From Methylomonas sp. MK1 (GTDB lineage Bacteria; Pseudomonadota; Gammaproteobacteria; Methylococcales; Methylomonadaceae): a stretch of DNA of 64,000 nucleotides. Of this stretch, positions 26,624-35,420 are shown one piece after another. The notes beneath the pieces were generated by a model. It saw only the letters and a program-made list of their open reading frames with translations. It searched no databases and was not told the origin of the DNA. Location: contig NZ_AQOV01000002.1 in assembly GCF_000365425.1 (NCBI RefSeq), positions 124,001-188,000 on the forward strand, in the 5' to 3' direction. Numbering within the stretch: the first letter of the stretch is position 1; every line of letters starts with the position of its first letter. Both the position numbers and the translations under genes were made by a program.

Positions 26624-29586
26624 GCGTTCCCCGCACCCGCGGGGATGAACCGCGCGGCATTGAGCGGTGCCGGGCTGAAATGAAGCGTTCCCCGCACCCG
26701 CGGGGATGAACCGCAAATCAGCGACGTGGCCGACAAGGCGTTGACGCGTTCCCCGCACCCGCGGGGATGAACCGGCGGCGTGCTGTCGTTTCCCAATGCG
26801 GTAGACGCGTTCCCCGCACCCGCGGGGATGAACCGGCCGACAACCGTGCTCAGGCAAAAAAGGCGGCGCGTTCCCCGCACCCGCGGGGATGAACCGACCG
26901 GAGTTTCTATCATCGCCGCACTGGTATAGCGTTCCCCGCACCCGCGGGGATGAACCGCCAACGGCGCCGTTGTTCCGGTTTCTAAATATGCGTTCCCCGC
27001 ACCCGCGGGGATGAACCGACATCACCGCCAACATCGTGTTGGATTTGTCCGCGTTCCCCGCACCCGCGGGGATGAACCGAAAATTCCGGCCATCGTACTG
27101 CAATGGGGCCGGCGTTCCCCGCACCCGCGGGGATGAACCGCCTTGGTCGGTGTACGTAGGTTGCCGTTCGGTGCGTTCCCCGCACCCGCGGGGATGAACC
27201 GTCACCGCCGATCCGCGTCTGTTTAACCGGGTAGCGTTCCCCGCACCCGCGGGGATGAACCGCGATTGGCCGGGCACAGATACGCCTGCTGGCGGCGTTC
27301 CCCGCACCCGCGGGGATGAACCGGTCAGGCCAAACGAAAAAAGCGATGCAGACAGGCGTTCCCCGCACCCGCGGGGATGAACCGCCAAATCATGAATCAC
27401 TTCATTTATCCCGTTAGCGTTCCCCGCACCCGCGGGGATGAACCAGTGACGGAAGGGGCGTTGACCGACGAAAACACGCGTTCCCCGCACCCGCGGGGAT
27501 GAACCGCCCGGGTTATCGGTGGCAATAGCCAGCGGTGCGCGTTCCCCGCACCCGCGGGGATGAACCCACAACAGCATAACAACCGCTGGTCTGCGCTAAG
27601 CGTTCCCCGCACCCGCGGGGATGAACCGGAAATTGGCTTAACTCAGGAACAAGCACAAAACGCGTTCCCCGCACCCGCGGGGATGAACCCACAACAGCAT
27701 AACAACCGCTGGTCTGCGCTAAGCGTTCCCCGCACCCGCGGGGATGAACCGGAAATTGGCTTAACTCAGGAACAAGCACAAAACGCGTTCCCCGCACCCG
27801 CGGGGATGAACCGGCGGATTGGTCGGTATTGGCCGGCCGTCGGGTGCGTTCCCCGCACCCGCGGGGATGAACCGCCCGCCGCGCTGACATTCTGACGCAT
27901 CCACGCGCGTTCCCCCCCGGGGTTACTAGGAACAATCCGGTAGCAGGTTCCACCCGCTGAGGACCATCGCATCCCATATTAGCGGTCCACCGCGATACGC
28001 GCAGAGCACCCTGGTGCCTCCGCGACCCGGGAAACGTTCGGATGCCCCTTGTGACGCGTCCACCCGCGTGAACCGAACTCGCGCCATGCACCATCGGCTC
28101 CCCACCCGCGGGGAACAGTGAAACATTATGTCAATAACCCCCATTGCGTTCCCCACCCGGGGATGACCGTGCGGCTGCATCAAGAATATTGCGATTGCGT
28201 TTCCCACCCGCGGGATAACCGCCATATCGGTTAACGATGCCGTGTTAATGCGTTCCCCACCCGCGGGGATGAACCGATGATAGCCACTCGCTAGGTCCGC
28301 CGGGCGTTCCCCGCACCCGGGGGATGACATCAAGATCTTTTTTGACACAAATTACGCGTTCGCACCCGCGGGGATGAACCACATCCGCAAGACCGCAAAG
28401 ACGCGTCCCCGCACCCGCGGGGATGAACCGCTTTATCGGGGCAGTCGGCAATCAGCTTTTCGAGCGTTCCCCGCACCCGCGGGGATGAACCGGTGGGCGC
28501 TCATTTAATTAGTATATAGCTATAGCGTTCCCCGCACCCGCGGGGATGAACCGGAACAGCGACACTTTAAGGACGAAAAAGGTAGGCGTTCCCCGCACCC
28601 GCGGGGATGAACCGTCAGGCGCAATCAATCGTTACAGATTGCTAGCGCGTTCCCCGCACCCGCGGGGATGAACCGACAAAGCAGACTCCCCGCGAGCAGC
28701 ATACCAAGCGTTCCCCGCACCCGCGGGGATGAACCGTTGGGGAAATGGTACCGATTGCTGCGTCTGCTGCGTTCCCCGCACCCGCGGGGATGAACCGGAA
28801 CCAGAGGAACCATGTCCGATGTCATACTTGCGTTCCCCGCACCCGCGGGGATGAACCGACCAACGAGTTCGCTATTATTATACTGGTGCCGCGTTCCCCG
28901 CACCCGCGGGGATGAACCGGACGGCCCCGCAATACTGCTTTGTGTAGGACTGCGTTCCCCGCACCCGCGGGGATGAACCGCTATGCGGTCAAACGCTGCG
29001 AGTGGCCACGGGGCGTTCCCCGCACCCGCGGGGATGAACCGACGAGAGTCAACCAAATACTTATTCACTATACGCGTTCCCCGCACCCGCGGGGATGAAC
29101 CGGAATGCAGTTCATATTGCCTGCCACCGGCTCGAGCGTTCCCCGCACCCGCGGGGATGAACCGATTGTTGATGAAATAAAACAAGAGCGAGGCAAGCGT
29201 TCCCCGCACCCGCGGGGATGAACCGGCTCCGGCAAATCATTGCGGAATACGCCTTAGGCGTTCCCCGCACCCGCGGGGATGAACCGTTAGCCGCTGACTC
29301 AGCGTTGCCAGCGTTGGTGCGTTCCCCGCACCCGCGGGGATGAACCGTCCTGCAAGGCTTCTTCCAGGAATGGCGTGATGCGTTCCCCGCACCCGCGGGG
29401 ATGAACCGAACAAAACGGTAAATGGTCGGTTCAGATCGACGCGTTCCCCGCACCCGCGGGGATGAACCGAATCCTATCGCCAGTGCGTTGAATGCCGAGC
29501 AGCGTTCCCCGCACCCGCGGGGATGAACCGCGCAGCATGTTGCGCCATACCCGGTTGAACAAGCGTTCCCCGCACCCGCGGGGATA
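26624..29586 (+). CRISPR. Type I-E CRISPR array
   Basis: The 29-base repeat reads GCGTTCCCCGCACCC then GCGGGGATGAACCG, a palindromic I-E repeat. There are 21 regular repeats from 26624 to 27874 and 20 from 28403 to 29586, spacing 61 bases with a few 62 (spacers of 32-33). Between them, 27907-28402 holds shortened, mutated repeats at spacings of 47-54 bases. The last repeat (29563) loses its 3' end (GGGGATAAATT). Two neighbouring spacers are duplicated at 27568-27661 and 27691-27784. Repeat-end variants occur at 27417, 27539 and 27662. Confidence 0.98.
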
Positions 29587-29806
29587 AATTACTTGTTGTT
29601 GTCTTTCTTCATATTGATGCGTGGTTCTGTTGCAAGTGTCGATACATGGAGTACGGGGGGTATTCTGCCGCAACGGGTATTTCTGATCGGCTTACCGGCA
29701 GGGAAATTGCTAAAATGGCTTGTCGGCAGGCGAAGTGGATGATCTCCGGTATTCGTTGATTCGGTTTGTATTGGCTCGGTTCCCCGGGATTAGAAGAGGA
29801 ATTTAT

Positions 29807-29917
29807 ATGATGTTGCAGCAAGGCTTCGCCGAAATTAACAGGGTCGATGCGCCGGATGTGATGGCCTTAAGCGGCCGCAAATGCCGCGGATTTGCTGTTG
29901 TCATTAACTTGATATGA
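29807..29917 (+). CDS. Possible 36-aa ORF upstream of ParB-like gene
   Basis: ATG 29807 follows AGAAGAGGAATTTAT, a good ribosome binding site. The 36-codon frame ends in an ATGA overlap with the next gene, suggesting translational coupling. No homology recognised; it may be only a leader peptide. A longer TTG start at 29720 is less convincing. Confidence 0.35.
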   Translation: MMLQQGFAEINRVDAPDVMALSGRKCRGFAVVINLI

Positions 29918-30147
29918 ACAATATTCCCCCCAAACGCGGCCTGGGCCGCGGGCTTGAAGCTTTATTAACCGATATGCCGGCTAAACCGGTAACGGATAAA
30001 CAAAGGATTAAGGCTGATGCAGTGCCGGTGCGAGCCGTCCGCCAAGAAAATAGCCATTTGCTTCAAGAAGCCGAAGCTTTAAAGACCCTGTTGGAGGAGC
30101 TTGAAAACGTGTTGAGTGACTTCAATCCGGATTCGCCTACTTATTAG
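29914..30147 (+). CDS. Miniprotein with ParB N-terminal box
   Basis: 77 aa. Residues 6-20 (KRGLGRGLEALLTD) match the conserved N-terminal ParA-interacting box of chromosomal ParB/Spo0J. None of the ParB CTP-binding, helix-turn-helix or dimer domains follow. Instead there is a basic linker and a Leu/Glu-rich helix (about 48-70) that could form a coiled coil. It might touch a ParA-type ATPase; this is inference. It overlaps the preceding small frame by four bases. Confidence 0.65.
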   Translation: MNNIPPKRGLGRGLEALLTDMPAKPVTDKQRIKADAVPVRAVRQENSHLLQEAEALKTLLEELENVLSDFNPDSPTY

Positions 30148-30149
30148 TC

Positions 30150-30203
30150 TTTAAATATCGTCGCTCCAGCGACTATATTGGATTTCCGCCTCCGCGGGAA
30201 TGA
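30150..30203. repeat. Dispersed intergenic repeat, copy 1
   Basis: TTAAATATCGTCGCTCC, a GCTATA-like core with TGGATT, and CGGGAATGAC are shared in order with 34567-34659. This is a family of genomic repeats around the common GGGAATGAC/GTCATTCCC palindrome. It sits between the ParB-like gene and tRNA-Arg. Confidence 0.55.
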
Positions 30204-30279
30204 CAAAAGAGTATTTGGTACTAGAGACCTTTCGGCACCATGATACGCAGGGTCAAGATACGGTAGGAAACATGTCAAA

Positions 30280-30356
30280 TGGCGCGCCCGAGAGGATTCG
30301 AACCTCTGGCCTCAGCCTCCGGAGGGCTGCGCTCTATCCAGCTGAGCTACGGGCGC
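30280..30356 (-). tRNA. tRNA-Arg (anticodon CCG)
   Basis: 77-base cloverleaf on the minus strand with CCA encoded. Acceptor GCGCCCG pairs with CGGGCGC; D arm GCTC/GAGC; anticodon stem CAGCC/GGCTG around loop CTCCGGA (anticodon CCG); T arm AGAGG-TTCGAAT-CCTCT. No element is integrated here. Confidence 0.95.
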
Positions 30357-30509
30357 AATGTGATTTGCGGTCAAGCGGTGTAGGCTTTTTACCTTAATCC
30401 TGAAAACCTAAGAGAATTTACTTTCAGGATATATAACGGCTACTGGGCCGAATCGGGTAAGCACACCATTATAAGATTAAATGCCGTTAAAGTCATCGCC
30501 AATCCGGGT

Positions 30510-31088
30510 TTAAACGGCGGATTTTCCTTTATTGAGTTTTGCCAGCAGTTGTTTTTGCCGATTCAGCCGTTCGGATTTTTCCGCTTCCGCTCTGGCTTGG
30601 CGCCGGTTTTTGGCTTGGTGGCGCTGTCTGGACTGGTCCGCATTAGCGGTGGTCCATTCGCTGTTTGCAGGGATCATGCTGATGCAGTTGACCGGGCAGG
30701 GGGCGATGCATAATTCGCAGCCGGTACACAAGGCGGCGATGACGGTATGCATATGCTTGGACGCGCCGAGGATGGCGTCGGTGGGGCAAGGCGGCAGGCA
30801 TTTGGTGCAGCCTATGCAGGCGGCCTCGTCTATCACGGCTGCGTGTAGCGGGCGCTGGACACCGAATGCCGGATTCAAAGGCTTGGCGGGTACTTTTAAT
30901 AAATCGGCCAGCAACTGGATGCCTTGGTCGCCGCCCGGTGGGCACTGGTCTATGTCCGCTAGACCGTTACTGATGGCTTCCGCATAAGGCCGGCAACCCT
31001 GATAGCCGCATTTGCGGCATTGGGTTTGCGGTAGTAGTGCGTCGATTTGGTCGGCTAGCGATGTCTCGTTTAGCGCGCTGATTGCCAA
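30510..31088 (-). CDS. rnfB: RnfB-like ferredoxin protein
   Basis: 192 aa. An N-terminal Fe-S domain ([16 protein letters not shown]...CPPGG) is followed by two 4Fe-4S ferredoxin motifs, [16 protein letters not shown] and [17 protein letters not shown] basic coiled tail ends the protein. It lacks the N-terminal membrane helix of RnfB in the Rnf/Rsx complex, and no other rnf gene is nearby, so it is a stand-alone soluble homologue common in proteobacteria beside metG. Electron partner unknown. Confidence 0.85.
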   Translation of the reverse strand: MAISALNETSLADQIDALLPQTQCRKCGYQGCRPYAEAISNGLADIDQCPPGGDQGIQLLADLLKVPAKPLNPAFGVQRPLHAAVIDEAACIGCTKCLPPCPTDAILGASKHMHTVIAALCTGCELCIAPCPVNCISMIPANSEWTTANADQSRQRHQAKNRRQARAEAEKSERLNRQKQLLAKLNKGKSAV

Positions 31089-31112
31089 TTAATCAATCTC
31101 CACGGCTTTGTG

Positions 31113-33182
31113 TTATTTAACCCGCATGCCAGGCTGTGCGCCTTGGTCCGGCGATAGCACCCAGATGTCTTTGCCGCCGGGGCCTGCCGCCAGCACCATG
31201 CCTTCCGAGGTGCCGAAGCGCATTTTGCGCGGCTTTAGATTTGCCACTACCACGGTCAGTTTGCCTTCCAACTCTTCCGGTGCGTAAGCCGATTTGATGC
31301 CGGCGAAGATGTTGCGGGTTTCACCGCCCAGATCAACGGTCAGTTGCAGCAGTTTTTCGGCGCCTTCCACCGATTCGGCTTTGACGATACGGCCGATACG
31401 CAAATCTATTTTGGCGAAATCTTCGATCTCTATCGCTTCGGCAATGGGTTCGGCTATCGCTTTTGCCACTTGCTCGGAATTGGTTTCGATAACAGCAGCT
31501 GGTTTGGCCGGCTTGGCTGACACCGATGGCGTCTTTTCCAGATTTTCCTTGGAGGCTTCTACAATCGCGGCGATTTTGTCCGGCTCTACGCGGGTCATCA
31601 ACGGTACGAAGCTGTTGATTTTATGGCCGAGCAGCGGTTGCACTTCGTCCGGCCAGCTTTGCGCCGGGATGTTTAAAAAGCTTTCGGCATTGCTTGCCAA
31701 CGTTGGAATCACCGGGCGTAGATAAACGACCAGCAGCCGAAATAGATTCACGCCCATGCTGCATACCGCATGCAGCTCGGCGTCTTTGCCTTCTTCCTTG
31801 GCGATCAGCCAGGGCTTTTTCTCGTCGATGTACTGATTAGCTCTGTCGGCCAGCGCCATGATTTCCCGCATCGCTTTGCCGAACTCACGGCTTTCGTAAA
31901 GATCGGCGATGGTGCTGTTGGCGTCGACAAACTGTTGGAATAAGGCCGGTTCCGCGCATTCAGCGGAAAGTACGCCGTCGAAGCGCTTGGCGATAAAACC
32001 GGAACAGCGGCTGGCGATGTTGACCACTTTACCGACCAGGTCCGAGTTAACCCGTTGGCTGAAGTCGTCGAAGTTTAAATCAATGTCATCCACGCCGGCG
32101 CTGAGTTTGGCGGCGAAGTAATAGCGCAAATATTCCGGATTCAGATGGTCCAGGTAAGTGCGGGCCTTGATGAACGTGCCGCGCGATTTGGACATTTTCT
32201 CGCCGTTGACGGTTAAAAAACCGTGGGCGAAGATCGCGCTGGGCGTGCGGAAGTTGGCGCCGTGGAGCATGGCCGGCCAGAACAGGGCGTGGAAATAAAT
32301 GATGTCCTTGCCGATGAAGTGATACAGCTCGGCGGTGCTGTCTTTTTGCCAAAAGCTGTCGAAATCCAGGCCTTGCCGGTCGCAGAAGTGCTTGAAGCTG
32401 GCCATGTAGCCGATGGGCGCATCCAGCCAGACGTAAAAATACTTGCCCGGTGCGTCCGGGATCTCGAAGCCGAAATACGGCGCATCGCGGGAGATGTCCC
32501 ATTGCTGCAAGCCGTTCTCCAGCCATTCCGCCATCTTGTTGCTGACTTCCGGTTGCAAGTGACCGGCGGTGGTCCAGTCGCGCAGCATCTCGGCAAAATG
32601 GCCCAGTTCGAAGAAATAATGCTCGGAATCTTTTTCGATGGGACGTTCGCCGGAAATTGCGGACACGGCATTTTTCAGTTCTGTCGGCGAATAGGTGGCG
32701 CCGCAGGCTTCGCAGCTGTCGCCGTATTGATCGGCCGCGCCGCATTTCGGGCATTCGCCTTTGATGAAGCGGTCCGGCAGGAACATGTTTTTTACCGGAT
32801 CGTAGGCTTGGGTGATGGTGCGTTGGCTAATATGACCGGCATCGCGCAGGCGTTTGTAGATCAGTGCCGAGTATTCTTTGTTTTCCGGCGAGTGGGTGCT
32901 GTGATACTGATCGAAAGCGACGCCGAATTCTTTGAAGTCGGCGCGATGTTGCTTTTCCACATCGGCAATCAATTGTTCCGGGGTAATGCCTTCCTTGTCG
33001 GCGCGTAGCATGATCGGCGTACCGTGGGTGTCGTCGGCGCAAACGTAATAGCAATTGTGCCCGCGCTGTTTCTGGAACCGCACCCAGATGTCGGTTTGGA
33101 TGTATTCGACGAGATGGCCCAAGTGGATAGGGCCGTTGGCATACGGTAAGGCGCTGGTAACAAGGATTTTTCGGTTAGACAT
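31113..33182 (-). CDS. metG: Methionyl-tRNA synthetase
   Basis: 689 aa, charges tRNA-Met. The class I HIGH equivalent is PIHLGH near residue 20. The zinc knuckle is [21 protein letters not shown] split around residues 145-162 (four Cys), and the KMSKS loop is GEKMSKSRG near residue 330. The C-terminal EMAP/Trbp111 tRNA-binding domain (about 590-689, [13 protein letters not shown]) promotes dimerisation. Full length for the E. coli type. The RnfB-like gene follows 24 bases downstream. Confidence 0.97.
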   Translation of the reverse strand: MSNRKILVTSALPYANGPIHLGHLVEYIQTDIWVRFQKQRGHNCYYVCADDTHGTPIMLRADKEGITPEQLIADVEKQHRADFKEFGVAFDQYHSTHSPENKEYSALIYKRLRDAGHISQRTITQAYDPVKNMFLPDRFIKGECPKCGAADQYGDSCEACGATYSPTELKNAVSAISGERPIEKDSEHYFFELGHFAEMLRDWTTAGHLQPEVSNKMAEWLENGLQQWDISRDAPYFGFEIPDAPGKYFYVWLDAPIGYMASFKHFCDRQGLDFDSFWQKDSTAELYHFIGKDIIYFHALFWPAMLHGANFRTPSAIFAHGFLTVNGEKMSKSRGTFIKARTYLDHLNPEYLRYYFAAKLSAGVDDIDLNFDDFSQRVNSDLVGKVVNIASRCSGFIAKRFDGVLSAECAEPALFQQFVDANSTIADLYESREFGKAMREIMALADRANQYIDEKKPWLIAKEEGKDAELHAVCSMGVNLFRLLVVYLRPVIPTLASNAESFLNIPAQSWPDEVQPLLGHKINSFVPLMTRVEPDKIAAIVEASKENLEKTPSVSAKPAKPAAVIETNSEQVAKAIAEPIAEAIEIEDFAKIDLRIGRIVKAESVEGAEKLLQLTVDLGGETRNIFAGIKSAYAPEELEGKLTVVVANLKPRKMRFGTSEGMVLAAGPGGKDIWVLSPDQGAQPGMRVK

Positions 33183-33447
33183 GGGGTTAAAACAGCCTGG
33201 GAAAATGAGGGCGGATTATGGCATAAATCGCCAGGGCTTTCATGGTTTGGGCGGCGGTTCCGCGATTGCTTGCCACTAGATATGTGTAACGGCGAGGGGT
33301 GTTTCGTATCTTTGGTAATAGGGAGCAGTAAGGTACAATCCCGACGAAGCCTCCCGCTTAAGCGCTAAGCCTTTCGGCATGGCATACTAAGTCAGCTTGG
33401 CCTTACCCATTTTTGAACCACTTAAACTTATAAGAAGAGGTAACATC

Positions 33448-33849
33448 ATGAGAAAAACGTTGTTTCTGGCCATCGCGATGCTGGCTTCCGGTACTGTTGC
33501 GGCGGCTACCGATCATTATCTGTTGCGCGACGGCAATCATGTGCAGCATTTGAAGGTCACGACCTTAGGTAAAGAAATTAACGCCACGGTGGATGTGGAT
33601 TTCGAACCCAATCCCGACGAAGCCGGCAAGCACGCCTGTTCCGCAACGGTATCCGATGAAGCTAAGAGCGTCGGCGAAAACGAATTGGTATTGAAAAAAC
33701 ACATTGAGGGCGAAGCCCGCTCTTGCTCCGTGAAGATCAAATTGACACCGAATGGTGCCAAACTGGAGCAATCGGAGGAATGCACTTACTTCGCAGCCGG
33801 TATATGCAGTTTCTCCAGCAATGGTAAGGAACTGGTCAAAATCAAATAA
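33448..33849 (+). CDS. Small exported protein
   Basis: 133 aa from ATG 33448, preceded by AAGAAGAGGTAACATC. A clear signal peptide (MRKTLFLAIAMLASGTVAAA) with cleavage near residue 20-21 directs it to the periplasm. The mature part is beta-rich with four Cys (ACSATV, RSCSVK, EECTYF, GICSF) that could form two disulfides. Not recognised as a known family. Confidence 0.75.
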   Translation: MRKTLFLAIAMLASGTVAAATDHYLLRDGNHVQHLKVTTLGKEINATVDVDFEPNPDEAGKHACSATVSDEAKSVGENELVLKKHIEGEARSCSVKIKLTPNGAKLEQSEECTYFAAGICSFSSNGKELVKIK

Positions 33850-33855
33850 ATTCCT

Positions 33856-33892
33856 GGCGCAATGGCTTCGGCTGATTGCGCCGTTTTTTATT
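33856..33892 (+). terminator. Rho-independent terminator
   Basis: A GGCGCAAT/ATTGCGCC stem with a GGCTTCGGCTG loop is followed by a T-rich run, directly after the exported-protein gene. The bases from there to 34138 hold no gene. Confidence 0.85.
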
Positions 33893-34138
33893 TTTCTCCT
33901 CGGGTTTGCCAGGACTGGCAGCTTGCCTTTTTAATAGCTATTGTTAACGCTTTTCATCAGTTGCTCGTATGGTTGGTTTTCAAAAATTGTGTGATATGCC
34001 GCACTGTAGAGACATATTGTCGCGCGGCAATCGGCCACATTTTAAACGTTAGGATTCTTTGCTAGATTATCGCCAGCTCATGCGGGTTTGCATGGGCTTT
34101 AATCGTCCCCCGATAATCGAGAAGCCAAGGAGTTTTTT

Positions 34139-34387
34139 ATGAAAAAAGCACACATGATGATAGTAGCCGCAGCTGTTGCCGCGCTGGGTTTGACCACTGC
34201 GTTGAATGTTACTAATGCTAATGAAGCGGCTGGCGAGGATGTCAAAACCGTCGCCTGGTACGTAGCCAACATTAAGGAAGCTCGCGCCCAAAACCAAGCC
34301 TGTCACGATGACCCGGCTATTCAAGGCAGCGCCAATTGCGCTAATTCCTTGCACGCGTTGGAAATCACCTTTAAAGGCGGCAACTGA
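34139..34387 (+). CDS. Small exported EexN-like protein
   Basis: 82 aa with a signal peptide (hydrophobic stretch about 8-24, cleavage near the Ala/Asn-rich region at 28). The mature part TVAWYVANIKEARAQNQACH...NCANSLHALE resembles the short pattern of EexN-type lipoproteins (WYxxN, conserved Cys pair), but no lipobox cysteine is present at the cleavage site. AAGGAGTTTTTT precedes the start. Function unknown. Confidence 0.65.
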   Translation: MKKAHMMIVAAAVAALGLTTALNVTNANEAAGEDVKTVAWYVANIKEARAQNQACHDDPAIQGSANCANSLHALEITFKGGN

Positions 34388-35081
34388 GACCTGTTAAATC
34401 TATCCGATTCAATAACTTGCCGGACAAGACTTTACGATATTACTATTAACCCGACCCTATTTATTACCGATATTCCATTCGGGCTGGGCTCGACGAAGCC
34501 CAGGCTGGTGTGCCCTTCGATAGACGCAAAGCGAACGGTATTTAAGGGCCGGGTTAATTCTAATTCTTAAATATCGTCGCTCCCGCGAAAGCGGGAGCCC
34601 AGTGGCTATACTGGATTCGCTGAGCGTCTATAACGGTTGCGACCTTCTCGGGAATGACGACTACAGGGAGTTTAAGAGTCTGTTGGATAGATGGTTTTGA
34701 ACGGTTTGGTTTGAACCGAGATAATGGTTTTTGGCGGACACTTCCACCTGTTTTGTGAACGAACAATCCCCTTTCATTGCTTGTCCGGATGGCGTTTACC
34801 GGTTTGCTTAGTTGACGTCCGTCGTCTAAATAAGCAAGCCGGCAACGCAATGCAAATTCCCGCTTTCCGAGTGCTTTCTGTAGCCGCTGCGGATGAATAG
34901 TCGCTAAAGTGCATGATTTTAGCGGTCACTTTTAAGTCCTTCCTTTCTTCATTTCCATAGCACGCGGTCGAACGGTAAGCGAAGCCTACAAGTTGGTGTC
35001 GGCGGTTACTGAAATAATTCTCAAAGCTGAAAATCTGCTAAATTAACCTTTCAATTTGTCAGATAATTCGACCTTTAGACC
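34388..35081. other. Gene-poor region with dispersed repeat
   Basis: 694 bases without a convincing gene. 34567-34659 carries a second copy of the repeat seen at 30150-30203, including a perfect hairpin CTCCCGCGAAAGCGGGAG (34579-34596). Another stretch, 34480-34560, has the CGAGCCC/GGGCTGGGCTCG type of palindromic sequence. The 96-codon minus-strand frame across the repeat is judged spurious. Confidence 0.5.
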
Positions 35082-35420
35082 ATGCATAAAGCCAGCCAAA
35101 ATCAAATTCATATTTCTGCCAACTTGGGTGAATACGCTATTCCACCTTTAAAAGATATGTTGGTATTAGGCAAGGAGTCGCCGATTGGCTGTATTGCCAT
35201 GCGCCGGGCTATCGAATTATTGGTAAAAGCACCGTTTGAGCATATTGAGTTCGATGACGATGTGATCAGCGATATTTTGGTGAGACAAAGCTTGCTAAAA
35301 CGCATCAGCAAAGGCGCTTTGATCGACTTTGTGTTGAATCAGATAAAGCCGTTGATGAGTGTCGATGAAATATTGCATGCGGAGATGGATATTTCCGTTC
35401 AACTTAATACCAAGCTATGA
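35082..35420 (+). CDS. Hypothetical partner of the GGDEF-EAL protein
   Basis: 112 aa, soluble and mostly helical, not recognised. Its last four bases overlap the start of the c-di-GMP protein, so the two are co-translated. It may be a regulator or adaptor of that enzyme; this is inferred from coupling only. Confidence 0.65.
   Translation: MHKASQNQIHISANLGEYAIPPLKDMLVLGKESPIGCIAMRRAIELLVKAPFEHIEFDDDVISDILVRQSLLKRISKGALIDFVLNQIKPLMSVDEILHAEMDISVQLNTKL

Noticed and set aside
26624..29586. Spacer matches to the two islands or the IS in this window
   Set aside because: Reading the leader-proximal spacers by eye gave no match to sequence in the window; a proper search is needed, so nothing is claimed.
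26542..29673. Long minus-strand and plus-strand frames across the CRISPR array (up to 327 codons)
   Set aside because: They are translations of the 61-base repeat unit; the peptide repeats follow the CRISPR repeat, not a protein family.
29720..29806. TTG-started extension of the small frame before the ParB-like gene
   Set aside because: No ribosome site before the TTG; an ATG with a good site lies at 29807.
32086..33008. Long frames on both strands inside metG
   Set aside because: Shadows of metG, whose motifs and full length are clear.
34560..34850. 96-codon minus-strand frame in the gene-poor region
   Set aside because: It runs through a dispersed palindromic repeat and has no recognisable protein character.
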